A stretch of 61,193 bases of DNA from Nitrososphaerota archaeon (GCA_016201435.1 JACQCT010000038.1:1-61193), one strand, 5' to 3'. Shown: positions 34,047-42,839, numbered from the stretch's first letter. The notes: generated from the sequence alone by a model not told the origin. Translations and numbers: made by a program.

Positions 34047-34910
34047 ATGAGGGTTCAATTGCACCTATTTACGTCTCCTGTAATCACATTAGAGCCAGAA
34101 AACACAATACATGATGCGTTATTTCTAATGCAAAAAAGCGACATAAAACGAATTGTGATTGTTAAAGATAATTTTCCTGTAGGGATTGTAACTGAACGTG
34201 ATGTGGGCAAATTTTTAGAAAAGGACAAGACTGTTAGAGCTTTGGATAAGATCTCACTTGATGAAATCATGAGCAGAAATCCTGTTACTATTACAATTGG
34301 ACAGAATGATCACTTGGAACAGTGTGCAATTCGTATGGAAACATTTCAGATAAGCTCCATTCTAGTAGTAGATAATGAAGGAAGATTGGTAGGCATCACT
34401 ACAAAATCTGATCTTGTAAGAAATTTTTCTAATCTGTATACAGGTGTTTACAAAGTAAAAGATTACATGAATAGAAAAATGGTCACCTGTAGAAAATCTG
34501 ATTCATTGATGTATGCTCTAAGCATGTTAAACCTAAACAAAATTTCAAGATTAGTTGTAACTGATAATGCAGGAAAACCAATTGGAGTAATAACATACGA
34601 TACGTTTTTGCGAAACAGTGAATACTTTAAACTTGGAAAACATGATACACGGCAATATCTTTTGCCAAAAGTGTCTGCAAAAGAATTACACGTTGGCGAT
34701 TTAATTGCAAATGAGCTTTTGACAATTGAATCCGAGGATGATCTCTCAAAAGCGGCAAAATTAATGACAGATTATAAAATAAGTGGAATACCTACAGTTG
34801 ATAAAGATGGAAACTTGGAAGGCATAATTAGTTCAACAGACATTATTCGTGCGTACTGTGAGGTAGAAACTCATTTTAGGCTAATAAAAAAAGACACCCA
34901 TTTTGCGTAG
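34047..34910 (+). CDS. Four-CBS-domain protein
   Basis: 287 residues with the same plan as the protein at 27177: FTSPVITLEPENTIHDA/GIVTERDVG, IMSRNPVTITIGQND/GITTKSDLV, YMNRKMVTCRKSDS/GVITYDTFL and LIANELLTIESEDD/GIISSTDII. The start begins almost at the first CBS strand. Likely a nucleotide-sensing paralogue of unknown target. Confidence 0.9.
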   Translation: MRVQLHLFTSPVITLEPENTIHDALFLMQKSDIKRIVIVKDNFPVGIVTERDVGKFLEKDKTVRALDKISLDEIMSRNPVTITIGQNDHLEQCAIRMETFQISSILVVDNEGRLVGITTKSDLVRNFSNLYTGVYKVKDYMNRKMVTCRKSDSLMYALSMLNLNKISRLVVTDNAGKPIGVITYDTFLRNSEYFKLGKHDTRQYLLPKVSAKELHVGDLIANELLTIESEDDLSKAAKLMTDYKISGIPTVDKDGNLEGIISSTDIIRAYCEVETHFRLIKKDTHFA

Positions 34911-34963
34911 CTTGTATAACTGTAGATAATGGGAATGTTATTTTTGAGCAAAACTTTGATTTG

Positions 34964-34981
34964 ATTATCAATACTGAAAAT
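34964..34981. promoter_or_regulatory. Palindromic operator, one mismatch
   Basis: ATTATCA-ATAC-TGAAAAT, centred 49.5 bp before the TTG at 35022; CTTATTAAATC follows as TATA box. Confidence 0.6.
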
Positions 34982-35021
34982 CTTTGAATGTCTTATTAAA
35001 TCAAAAAATCAACTAATCGCG

Positions 35022-35357
35022 TTGACAAATTATGTGTGGATTGGAATTACAGTAGGAGTATTTTTTGCTGGATTGGCTATAGGCTCCGCAATTTTTATGA
35101 ATTCATACAATCCATACATGATGCAAAATCCTACCATGTTCAATCAAATGATGGGAAGAAATCCACAGTTTTCAAATCAATATATGGGATACATGATGCA
35201 AGATCCACAACTAAGACAGCAGATGTATAACTACATGTTACAGGATCCGGATTTTATGTATGGAATGATGGGCAATTCAAACTTTCAAAATCAATACATG
35301 GGGCCTTGGATGATGAAGAATAATTTTACAGGTCCTGGCATGATGTATAGAAAATAA
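35022..35357 (+). CDS. Membrane-anchored Met-rich protein
   Basis: 111 residues from a leaderless TTG. One N-terminal membrane helix (about 4-25), then an external segment packed with Met, Gln, Asn and Tyr in short repeats (NPYMMQNPTMFNQMMGRNPQ, then YMGYMMQDPQ). More than 20 methionines suggest weak Cu(I) or other soft-metal binding. The Nramp-like carrier starts 5 bp after it, so the two may act together. Confidence 0.65.
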   Translation: MTNYVWIGITVGVFFAGLAIGSAIFMNSYNPYMMQNPTMFNQMMGRNPQFSNQYMGYMMQDPQLRQQMYNYMLQDPDFMYGMMGNSNFQNQYMGPWMMKNNFTGPGMMYRK

Positions 35358-35362
35358 TTACA

Positions 35363-36643
35363 ATGAAAATCAAGTCATTCTTCAAGTTTCTAGGCCCTGG
35401 ACTGATAACTGGAGCATCAGATGATGATCCGTCTGGAATAGCAACATATTCTCAAGCGGGGGCACAGTTTGGTCTTGGAACTCTATGGCTTGCGTTATTT
35501 CAATTACCCATGATGATAGCAATTCAGGAGATGTGTGCTCGTATTGGGCTTGTTACAGGAAGTGGTCTGGCTGGAATCATAAAGAAAAGATATTCTAAAA
35601 AAACAGTTTATCCAATCATTAGTCTTCTTCTTGTTGCAAATACAATAAACATTGGTGCAGATATTGGCGCAATGTCAGCATCAGTAAAACTTGTTTCACC
35701 CCCATTGCCGATAGCTGTTGTAACTATTCTCTTTACTGCACTCATTATTTGCACAGAAATTTTTGTCCCATATAGAAAATATGTGATCATACTCAAGTAC
35801 CTGACTTTGAGCTTACTTGCTTATGTGATTACGGCATTTATTGTCGGAGAAAATTGGACTAGTATATTGGTTGCAAGCGTAGTTCCACATTTTGAATTTA
35901 CTCCTGCTTTTATGATGATATTTGTTGCAATTTTTGGTACTACGATATCTCCATATTTGTTTTTTTGGCAAGCCTCTGAAGAAGCTGAAGAAGACGTTGC
36001 AAAAAATAAGATAAAAGAAATTGGAGAAGGTAAACCAAAAATTAGAAAAAAGGAAATCATGATAATGAGAAAAGATGTTGCAGTTGGCATGGCATTTTCT
36101 CAAGCAATCATGTGGTTTATTATAATGACTGCAGCTGGAACGCTTCACGTTAATGGTTTAACTGATATAGCCACGGCAGATGAAGCTGCAAAAGCACTGG
36201 CGCCTCTTGTGAAAACATTTCCTCATGCAGGGGAATTGGCAAAAACCATCTTTGCGTTGGGAATAATTGGTACGGGATTGCTTGCAATACCTGTACTAGC
36301 AGGTTCATCAGCATACGCATTATCGGAACAATTTGGCTGGAAACAAGGCTTGAGTAAGAAACTCAAACAAGCAAAGGGATTTTACTTGATTATAGCGGTA
36401 TCTACTGTAATAGGACTTTGGATAAATTTTGCTGATGTTGATCCAATTAAAGCTCTCATCTATGCAGCTGTAATTAATGGAATTATTGCTGTTCCGCTTC
36501 TTATCGCAATTATGAAAATTGGTAATGATAAAAAAATTCTTGAAGGCAGAACTAATGGAAAAATATCTAACATTGTGGGTTGGATTACTGTTTTAGTTGT
36601 GGCATTCTCAGTTGTAGTCATGTTTTTGACTTGGATAAAATGA
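35363..36643 (+). CDS. Nramp-like divalent metal transporter with altered TM1 and TM6 motifs
   Basis: 426 residues, about 11 membrane helices. The TM1 site reads GASDDDPSGIATYSQAG; classical Nramp carriers have DPGN there. The TM6 region reads FGTTISPYLFFWQASEEAEE, lacking the metal-binding Met and the usual PHN. Such replacements mark the Nramp-related branch that includes Mg2+ carriers, so Mg2+ or another hard ion is more likely than Mn/Fe (inference). It is co-transcribed with the Met-rich protein and under the 34964 operator. Confidence 0.88.
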   Translation: MKIKSFFKFLGPGLITGASDDDPSGIATYSQAGAQFGLGTLWLALFQLPMMIAIQEMCARIGLVTGSGLAGIIKKRYSKKTVYPIISLLLVANTINIGADIGAMSASVKLVSPPLPIAVVTILFTALIICTEIFVPYRKYVIILKYLTLSLLAYVITAFIVGENWTSILVASVVPHFEFTPAFMMIFVAIFGTTISPYLFFWQASEEAEEDVAKNKIKEIGEGKPKIRKKEIMIMRKDVAVGMAFSQAIMWFIIMTAAGTLHVNGLTDIATADEAAKALAPLVKTFPHAGELAKTIFALGIIGTGLLAIPVLAGSSAYALSEQFGWKQGLSKKLKQAKGFYLIIAVSTVIGLWINFADVDPIKALIYAAVINGIIAVPLLIAIMKIGNDKKILEGRTNGKISNIVGWITVLVVAFSVVVMFLTWIK

Positions 36644-36654
36644 ATTTATGAAAA

Positions 36655-36830
36655 CAAAGTGGATCCAAAATAGTCCCATTATAGTGTGGTATATTCCCAC
36701 TAGACCTGAACCGCAAACAAGTTTTATCACTTTTAAAATGAGGGTACTAAACTGAGTAGACAAAACACCTAGTGGGTCTAAAATTGTTTCATTAAAGTAA
36801 CGGGTCTTAAAAACAGTTCTGAATCTTACA
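36655..36830 (+). repeat. Dispersed intergenic repeat, family A (two joined copies)
   Basis: First copy: AGTGGATCCAAAATAGTCCC at 36656. Second copy: GGGTACTAAACTGAGTAGAC followed by AAAACACCTAGTGGGTCTAA, at about 36741-36785. It fills most of the gap between the Nramp-like gene and tyrosinase; no gene is seen here. Confidence 0.65.
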
Positions 36831-36872
36831 TGAGCATCATTAAATACAAATAATACGATACAATGTCACTAC

Positions 36873-37592
36873 ATGGGAATAAGAAAAAGCCAATTCAAGC
36901 TCAAGCCAAACGAATGGGCTGAATTAATTGATGCAATTGACAAAATTCATCAGAACGGAGTATCTGTTCCAACATATCAGGATTTTGTACAAATTCACAT
37001 TCAAGCGATGGACATGAATAATCCGATTGGTCTAACATGGGGCGTTCATACTATGCAAGGTATGCATGGGATGCCAGGAAGTGACGGTAGAAATTTTCTT
37101 TCATGGCACAGAGAATATCTTGCTAAATTGGAACAGAGGTTACAAAAGATTCATCCAAATGTAACAATTCCATATTGGGATTGGTCAGTAAATAGACATA
37201 TCCCCAAAAAGCTTTCTGATCCTAATGATCTGGCACGATGGAATGTCAAAAGATATGGTCCATCTGGAAAATTACCAAGCTTATCTGCAATAAAGAAAGT
37301 AAAACAGCAAAAAACCTTCAACGACTTTCAAACTCTAATGGAGTACACTATTCACGGTACGGTTCATAATTTTGTTGGAGGAGGAGGCGATATGAGTCAA
37401 AACAACTCACCAAACGATCCTATCTTTTGGTTACATCATGCTAACATAGACAGATTGTGGAACGAATGGCAAAACGCACATTCGGGAATGAATCCATCAA
37501 ATATGAATGAAAAATTGCAGCCATCTCCAATTATAGCAAGAAAGGTATCTGAGGTACAACACATAAGTGATCTTGGTTACTCATATGCCTAG
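36873..37592 (+). CDS. Tyrosinase-family type-3 copper protein
   Basis: 239 residues, about the size of the bare tyrosinase core. The CuA site is seen as GVHTMQGMHG and FLSWHREYLAKLEQ, followed by IPYWDWS. The CuB site is HGTVHNFVGG and DPIFWLHHANIDRLW. All expected His positions appear present. No signal peptide or Tat motif is visible. It would oxidise phenols or bind oxygen. ATTAAATACAAATAAT is a TATA region 28 nt upstream. Rare in archaea, so possibly acquired by transfer. Confidence 0.88.
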   Translation: MGIRKSQFKLKPNEWAELIDAIDKIHQNGVSVPTYQDFVQIHIQAMDMNNPIGLTWGVHTMQGMHGMPGSDGRNFLSWHREYLAKLEQRLQKIHPNVTIPYWDWSVNRHIPKKLSDPNDLARWNVKRYGPSGKLPSLSAIKKVKQQKTFNDFQTLMEYTIHGTVHNFVGGGGDMSQNNSPNDPIFWLHHANIDRLWNEWQNAHSGMNPSNMNEKLQPSPIIARKVSEVQHISDLGYSYA

Positions 37593-37667
37593 TTCATTGT
37601 TTACAGTACATTTTCTATATCGTGAAAAGTAATTTGAAGGATCTTCATTTCTAATTTAAATCTCTTA

Positions 37668-37766
37668 ATGGGTCCTAAACTATTCCATGATAATAGCCGA
37701 GTCTTACCAGTTCCAAACCTACAATTTATCAGCAATCCCTAAAAACACCATAAACTGAAAATTAAT
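37668..37766 (+). repeat. Family A repeat joined to promoter-leader cassette
   Basis: GGGTCCTAAACTATTCCATG and GAGTCTTACCAGTTCCAAAC run into a cassette (CAATTTATCAGCAATCCCTA then AAACTGAAAATTAATGTG). The cassette supplies the TATA-like CCTAAAAACACC and the GTG start of the next gene. Nearly the same sequence precedes 13933. Confidence 0.7.
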
Positions 37767-38765
37767 GTGAAACCTCTGTATCTTTCAATAATTGCAGTTG
37801 CAGGAATTGCAGTAATTGGAATAATTCTTTTTGCAGTAATTCTGCCATCGCAACCAAAAAAGATCGAGGGATTAGATGAAGATACAGGAATAGTAACTAT
37901 AGGAATCCAATCATATTATTTCACTACCGTAAATGACACAATGACGACTGTTCGAGGTGAAGATGTACAAGAGTTATTTCATAACGTGGTCTTTACTTTC
38001 TTTCCAAGTCCAGCTTATATGGGACCTATAGGATCATGTGGAGGAATTACTTTTGGATCTGATGCCAAGTTTTCAGATGGCGCACACGAATTGTTGCAAG
38101 TACCACTTTTTGGATCACCTTGCGGTAAAGACTATTTCCAGACTGATTTGAGCAATCACACAAATCCACAAGCTGGACTGGCAGTTTATGATGAAAAAAT
38201 AAAATTGCTAGTCAGCACAAAAAATGAATCAAGTGCAGAAATGCGTGGAATGACAGGAATTGGTCTTACGGTAGTAACACCATATGATTACATTGCACAT
38301 GGTGGTAGATCCGCAGTAATAATTGAGCCACTGATAAACCAAGTTAATCTGACAAGAGGCAAGACCACTACGGTAGATCTGCATGTCAGACATCTGGCAG
38401 GAACCAACCCATTTCCATTTGTCTATGTAACTCCAAGTCCGCCATATGGAAATATCTGGTATCCACCAGCACTTGCATCTTCTACAACTCCAGAACAAAG
38501 GATTCATGCCGAAGAATCAGGTAAGCTGATCTCAGGCAGTGTAGATCTTGGAACTCTTGTTTCATTCCAAGAAAAAATACCAATAAAAATTGCGGCTGGT
38601 GGTGAGGAGGTGGTAAAGATGTATGTCTCAGTTCCTGCTACTCTTGGGGATGAATTTGTAGGTCAGGGGACATTTCTTAGTATTCCAATCAAAGCTGTTG
38701 GTGGTGATACAAATTCTACCATACTTTCACAAGCTGGAGGAGTTAACTTTTTCATTGTAAAATAA
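37767..38765 (+). CDS. Secreted protein, paralogue of the downstream gene
   Basis: 332 residues from a GTG inside the leader cassette (MKPLYLSIIAVAG, signal/anchor helix to about residue 28). A domain with GLDEDTGIVTIGIQSYYF, DAKFSDGAHELL and SNHTNPQAGLAVYDEKIKLL also occurs in the next gene (residues about 245-385), so the two are tandem relatives. The C-terminal part looks like beta sandwiches. Ligand unknown. The next gene starts 5 bp after its stop. Confidence 0.65.
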   Translation: MKPLYLSIIAVAGIAVIGIILFAVILPSQPKKIEGLDEDTGIVTIGIQSYYFTTVNDTMTTVRGEDVQELFHNVVFTFFPSPAYMGPIGSCGGITFGSDAKFSDGAHELLQVPLFGSPCGKDYFQTDLSNHTNPQAGLAVYDEKIKLLVSTKNESSAEMRGMTGIGLTVVTPYDYIAHGGRSAVIIEPLINQVNLTRGKTTTVDLHVRHLAGTNPFPFVYVTPSPPYGNIWYPPALASSTTPEQRIHAEESGKLISGSVDLGTLVSFQEKIPIKIAAGGEEVVKMYVSVPATLGDEFVGQGTFLSIPIKAVGGDTNSTILSQAGGVNFFIVK

Positions 38766-38769
38766 GGAA

Positions 38770-40293
38770 ATGAAAACTCTACATCTTTTGCTTATCATGT
38801 TTACCGTAATTATTTTCCTAGGTTTTGGACTACAACCAGTTCACGCAGACGATGCAAATGGCATATCAATACAAAATATCAAAGTGCAACCGTCTACGGT
38901 AAAAGTCGGTGATACATTTACCGTCACAGCAACACTGGTCAACAATTCTACTGTTCCAATAGTGCTGGACAGTGGTAAATGTTCTATTGAAGACACGCAG
39001 GTACCGTTTTTCACCGTAATGTTTGATAATCATGCTAAAAGCAAGTCAAAAAACATAAACTGCGCTGGTGTAGGCTGGTCTCAAATATTAAATCCTGGAA
39101 AAAACATCATTGGAACCAGTCCTGATTATACTCTCGTTTACATTGCAACGAAATCTGGAACTACAAATGTCACTGTGACATTTTCATATCATGTGACAAA
39201 CCAAACAGATCCTACTCAACCCAACCTTGGGCAGACTATTTCAAAATCATTCCTGTTTACAATATATGATAACAATACAGGAACCAAGACAATAACTGAA
39301 ACTGTATTATCTCCACTAAAGCAATTCAAATCAGGAATTGCAGCAAATGATGTAAAATGCCAACAAGATCTTCGACTTGTAATCAAATCAGAAGATGGTT
39401 CTACTGCTTGTGTAAAACCGCAAACAGCACAGAAACTTGTTGAGCGTGGATGGGGGTGGGCAATGCAAACGATAGATTCTCTTAAACCATTACTGCCAAA
39501 CAGAATCATAGGCTTGGAAAATGATACAGGGGTAGTCACTTTTGGAAATCGGACCTATTATTTTGAAACGCCACACTATACACAAGATGCATATGTTAAT
39601 CCAATGCAAATTTCGTTTCATGATGTACTCTTTACCTTGTTTCTATCAGGATTCAAAGGAGGACTGCCAACTAGTGGTGGTTGTGGAAGCGGTACTGTAG
39701 GTGAATTAGTGGTCGGTGGCGGTAGCTACTATTGGACTGATGCCAAGTTTTCGGATGGCATTCATGAATTACTACACATCTTTGCGGATTCTAAACCATG
39801 TCCTGTACATCCAACACCAACATATTTCAGTAATCATACAAATCTACAGGCAGGTTTGACATTTTATGATGGAAAAATGAAATTACTAGTAAGCACCAAT
39901 GTTACAAATTCAACTGAACATTTGATAACACCATCTACAAACCAAACAAGCAATGTAATTAACAAAACTAGTACCATTACAAAACTTACTGTGCACTATT
40001 ATGGTGGCTCTGGCTCCATAAATATTGGATCTGATAAATTTAATCAAACAGTTTTCTTTACGGGAAATGTTGGACAAGTGAAAGCAGGGTCACCAGTACA
40101 GGTAAGCATTTCAGATCCATATGACATGTTCATTAGAAAGTATACAATTCCTTCAAACGAAATAGCTCAAGACGGATCATTTATCTTCGCTCATATGTTT
40201 CTTGGCAGGTATGACCAGGATATCTATACATTGGATTTCTCTTACGGTGATCAAAGATATGAATTGAAATATTATCCAGTTGTTCCGCCTTGA
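38770..40293 (+). CDS. Large secreted multi-domain protein
   Basis: 507 residues. Signal peptide MKTLHLLLIMFTVIIFLGFG, cut near VHA. Domains: an N-terminal Ig-like domain (GDTFTVTATLVNNSTVPIVL); a segment PLKQFKSGIAANDVKCQQDL...GSTACVKPQTAQKL, which I recognise as recurrent in thaumarchaeal exported proteins; the domain shared with 37767 (DAKFSDGIHELLHI); and a C-terminal beta domain. Two Cys in the middle segment may pair. Function unknown. Confidence 0.7.
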   Translation: MKTLHLLLIMFTVIIFLGFGLQPVHADDANGISIQNIKVQPSTVKVGDTFTVTATLVNNSTVPIVLDSGKCSIEDTQVPFFTVMFDNHAKSKSKNINCAGVGWSQILNPGKNIIGTSPDYTLVYIATKSGTTNVTVTFSYHVTNQTDPTQPNLGQTISKSFLFTIYDNNTGTKTITETVLSPLKQFKSGIAANDVKCQQDLRLVIKSEDGSTACVKPQTAQKLVERGWGWAMQTIDSLKPLLPNRIIGLENDTGVVTFGNRTYYFETPHYTQDAYVNPMQISFHDVLFTLFLSGFKGGLPTSGGCGSGTVGELVVGGGSYYWTDAKFSDGIHELLHIFADSKPCPVHPTPTYFSNHTNLQAGLTFYDGKMKLLVSTNVTNSTEHLITPSTNQTSNVINKTSTITKLTVHYYGGSGSINIGSDKFNQTVFFTGNVGQVKAGSPVQVSISDPYDMFIRKYTIPSNEIAQDGSFIFAHMFLGRYDQDIYTLDFSYGDQRYELKYYPVVPP

Positions 40294-40301
40294 GATAGAA
40301 A

Positions 40302-40346
40302 ATGAAAACTCTACAACTTTCAGTTTTGTTATATGTCGAAATATGA
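40302..40346 (+). pseudogene. Orphan MKTL leader remnant
   Basis: ATGAAAACTCTACAACTTTC starts a 14-codon frame (MKTLQLSVLLYVEI) right after the 38770 gene. It copies the leader used by 13933, 14421 and 38770 but has no mature protein. Confidence 0.5.
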
Positions 40347-40393
40347 TGTTATTAATCATGTTTTATTTCATTTAGTATTTGTAAAAACTTTCA

Positions 40394-40729
40394 TTAGGCA
40401 GGAATCTCAGCTTCTTTGAGTTCTACATTGTCATATTCTTCTGTCTCAGTCTCCTTGCTTTTCTTCTTCTTTTTCTTTGAAGCTTGCGCATCAAATCCTA
40501 GTCTTTTGTGTTCTGAATCTATGACTGCTTTTGTGAATTGATCGAATTCAGCATCAGTCATCGATTCAATAACTTCGTCTACTGTCTTGTTCATGTTAAT
40601 TTTTTTGCATTTTCGATCTGCTTCTGAGCAGTAGAATTCGATGTATTTTTTGATGTAGTCGTACTCTGGGCCATCGATTCCAATTTCTATTCTTCTTCTG
40701 TCAAGTCTTTGTCGCCAGCTTTCACTCAT
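40394..40729 (-). CDS. Conserved-looking hypothetical protein with Lys/Glu-rich tail
   Basis: 111 residues. The first 75 are helical and charged (SWRQRLDRRRIEIGIDGPEYDYIKKY...CSEADRKCKK), followed by a low-complexity KKKKKKSKETETEEYDN tail. Two cysteines near residues 35-41. No catalytic motif. Could be a nucleic-acid- or ribosome-associated protein, but nothing proves it. Confidence 0.65.
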   Translation of the reverse strand: MSESWRQRLDRRRIEIGIDGPEYDYIKKYIEFYCSEADRKCKKINMNKTVDEVIESMTDAEFDQFTKAVIDSEHKRLGFDAQASKKKKKKSKETETEEYDNVELKEAEIPA

Positions 40730-40915
40730 ACGCTAATTCTCTATTATCTTGCTAATTATAAAAAGCAAATCAAATGTGCTCATCGAAAATAAAAAAAGAA
40801 GCGCAGCTTAGGCACAAAAAAAGACCAAGATAGTAGATAACTAGATCGTCATCTTCCAATTTTTATAGTTTGGTAACTATATTGACTATAATGAGTTTGG
40901 GAGATATCTTGTAAA

Positions 40916-41908
40916 ATGCGTGCAGCTGTTGTTCCCAAAATTAATGGAAAGTGGGAGGTAAAGGAAGTTCCTACTCCAAAGCCAAGTGCAAATCAGGTTT
41001 TGATAAAAATTGGTGCAAGTGGCCTCTGTTATACTGATGTACACATAACAAAAGGTGAACTACCAATGCCAATTGAGTTTCCAAGAACCATAGGGCACGA
41101 GCCTGTTGGTGAAATTGTTGAGCTTGGATATGCTGTAACTACACGTATAATTGGTGATAGGGTGGGCGTTCCATGGGTACAAGCATCCTGTGGAAGATGC
41201 GAGTGGTGTGAACGTGGCAAGCAGTTATTTTGTCAACAACAAATAGTAACTGGAATTGGAACTCAAGGCAGTCATGCTGAATACATGTTAGCTTATGCTG
41301 ATTCTACGATGCTTCTTCCAAAGGAAATAACATACGAACAGGCAGCCCCAGTCTTTTGTGCTGGTTATACTGTGTATAGTGGTCTAAGGTTTGCAGATCC
41401 AAAACCGCATGAGAAAATCGCAATAGTTGGCATAGGAGGATTAGGTCATCTGGGAATCCAGTATTCAAAGGCTTGCGGATTTGAAACAATAGCTGTGACT
41501 CATTCCAAAGACAAAGAAGAATTATCCTACAAGCTAGGGGCGGACAAAGTTGTTGCAAATGGTGAAGAATTAATGAAGGCAGGAGGTGCTGATGTCATAC
41601 TTGCTACAGGAAACTCTTCAAGATCAATGACTGATGCTCTAAAGGGGATACGACCTGATGGCAGAATGATGGTAATGGGAGTTTCAAACGAAGAGCCTAT
41701 TCATGTCTCAACTGAGATATTGTTTAATCGTGCAAGAATAATAGGTTCTACACAAAACAGCCGAGAATATCTTTTTGAGGCACTAGATTATGTTTCTAAA
41801 GGCAAAGTCAAGGTAATTACGGAAACCTATAGCTTGGATGACATTGGACAAGCATATGACAGAGTAGCTGATGGCAAGGTTAGATTTCGGGCTGTAATAA
41901 AAAATTAA
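40916..41908 (+). CDS. Zinc-dependent alcohol dehydrogenase
   Basis: 330 residues, medium-chain dehydrogenase. Catalytic zinc ligands in GLCYTDVHI (Cys) and TIGHEPVGE (His-Glu); the structural zinc lobe CGRCEWCERGKQLFC has all four cysteines; the NAD(P) site is GIGGLGHLGIQYSKA. The substrate is not fixed by sequence. Reduction of an aldehyde such as a semialdehyde is possible in an autotrophic archaeon, but that is inference. Confidence 0.92.
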   Translation: MRAAVVPKINGKWEVKEVPTPKPSANQVLIKIGASGLCYTDVHITKGELPMPIEFPRTIGHEPVGEIVELGYAVTTRIIGDRVGVPWVQASCGRCEWCERGKQLFCQQQIVTGIGTQGSHAEYMLAYADSTMLLPKEITYEQAAPVFCAGYTVYSGLRFADPKPHEKIAIVGIGGLGHLGIQYSKACGFETIAVTHSKDKEELSYKLGADKVVANGEELMKAGGADVILATGNSSRSMTDALKGIRPDGRMMVMGVSNEEPIHVSTEILFNRARIIGSTQNSREYLFEALDYVSKGKVKVITETYSLDDIGQAYDRVADGKVRFRAVIKN

Positions 41909-41966
41909 GTTGTCGGTTGCTCATGTTTAATTCTCGATCTTCAGAATCTGAAATCATTATTTTCTG

Positions 41967-42425
41967 TTACTGAATTTTGTCCTTTAGACCTTCCTGAATT
42001 TTTATGGCAGTAGTTGGACAAACAGTCTCACATGCTAAACAGTATATGCAAGACTTTTCTGCAAAAGGATCAGACTTGTCATATTCATTTAGATTGTTGC
42101 TAGGACCATTGGAAGTTGGACCTTCTTGCGGTTTTAGATTCCAACCAAAAACTAGAACAGGACATGCACTTATGCATGCACCATCTGCTATACACAGATC
42201 AAAATCAACTGCTACATTTGTTCCGTGAATTCCTAGATTGCCTTTTTCAGAAATATGTTTCTCAATTAGCTCTTGATCGTGAGAATTTACACCTGTAAAG
42301 TCTAGTTCTCTTTCTACACCTTCTCCCCAAACATAGTGTTTGTCTCCTGATGCCTGATTGTTGTGTTGCTCTGTTTTTCTAGGTAGCTTTTTGTAAAAGT
42401 CTGAATCGATTGGCATGTTCCACAC
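41967..42425 (-). CDS. Zinc-type dicluster ferredoxin
   Basis: 152 residues. The C-terminal part has two cluster motifs: DFDLCIADGACISACPV (first Cys set with Asp, as in 7Fe or Zn-ferredoxins) and SCIYCLACETVCPTTAI (full CxxCxxCxxxCP). The N-terminal extension with His (LIEKHISEKGNLGIHG) matches the zinc-binding extension of Sulfolobus-type ferredoxins. It is a candidate soluble electron carrier for oxidoreductases, including the Hyf-like complex (inference). Confidence 0.88.
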   Translation of the reverse strand: MWNMPIDSDFYKKLPRKTEQHNNQASGDKHYVWGEGVERELDFTGVNSHDQELIEKHISEKGNLGIHGTNVAVDFDLCIADGACISACPVLVFGWNLKPQEGPTSNGPSNNLNEYDKSDPFAEKSCIYCLACETVCPTTAIKIQEGLKDKIQ

Positions 42426-42559
42426 ACACTCCAGTAGAATTTAATACTATTCATAATTGTCCAGCATCTTCAAACAATAATCATAGACTGTTCCATTTGG
42501 CTTTACGACAAATCTAATAGGAAAAATCTAATATCACTAATCAAACCCTGAAATTACAA

Positions 42560-42700
42560 GTTATTTGAAGAGGATACTGAACAAGTGAACAAAACACCTA
42601 GTGAGTCAAATAGTATCAAAACAATTTATCAGCAATCCCTAAAGACACTGTTATCTGAAAATTAATGTGAAAATTTACATCTTTCAATAACACTTGCAGG
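42560..42700 (+). repeat. Family A repeat with broken leader cassette
   Basis: GAACAAAACACCTAGTGAGT followed by CAATTTATCAGCAATCCCTA and a GTG at 42667. A one-base loss relative to the cassettes at 13933 and 37767 throws the leader out of frame after four codons. The remaining parts of 42426-42839 hold no gene that I can see. Confidence 0.6.
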
Positions 42701-42839
42701 TATGATGGTTCTGAATTATTTCCAAATTAGTAATGTAATGTGAGCAAAAATCGATTTTCGTCTCATCTAGTTTTGACTCATGACTGTATTATTAAATGAC
42801 ATGCGGTAATTCATCTCAAAGATTAGGGATACCTTATGA

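Noticed and set aside
41967-42425. Ferredoxin as a dedicated subunit of the Hyf-like complex
   Set aside because: It is 20 kb away, has its own single-gene layout, and looks like a general zinc-type ferredoxin.
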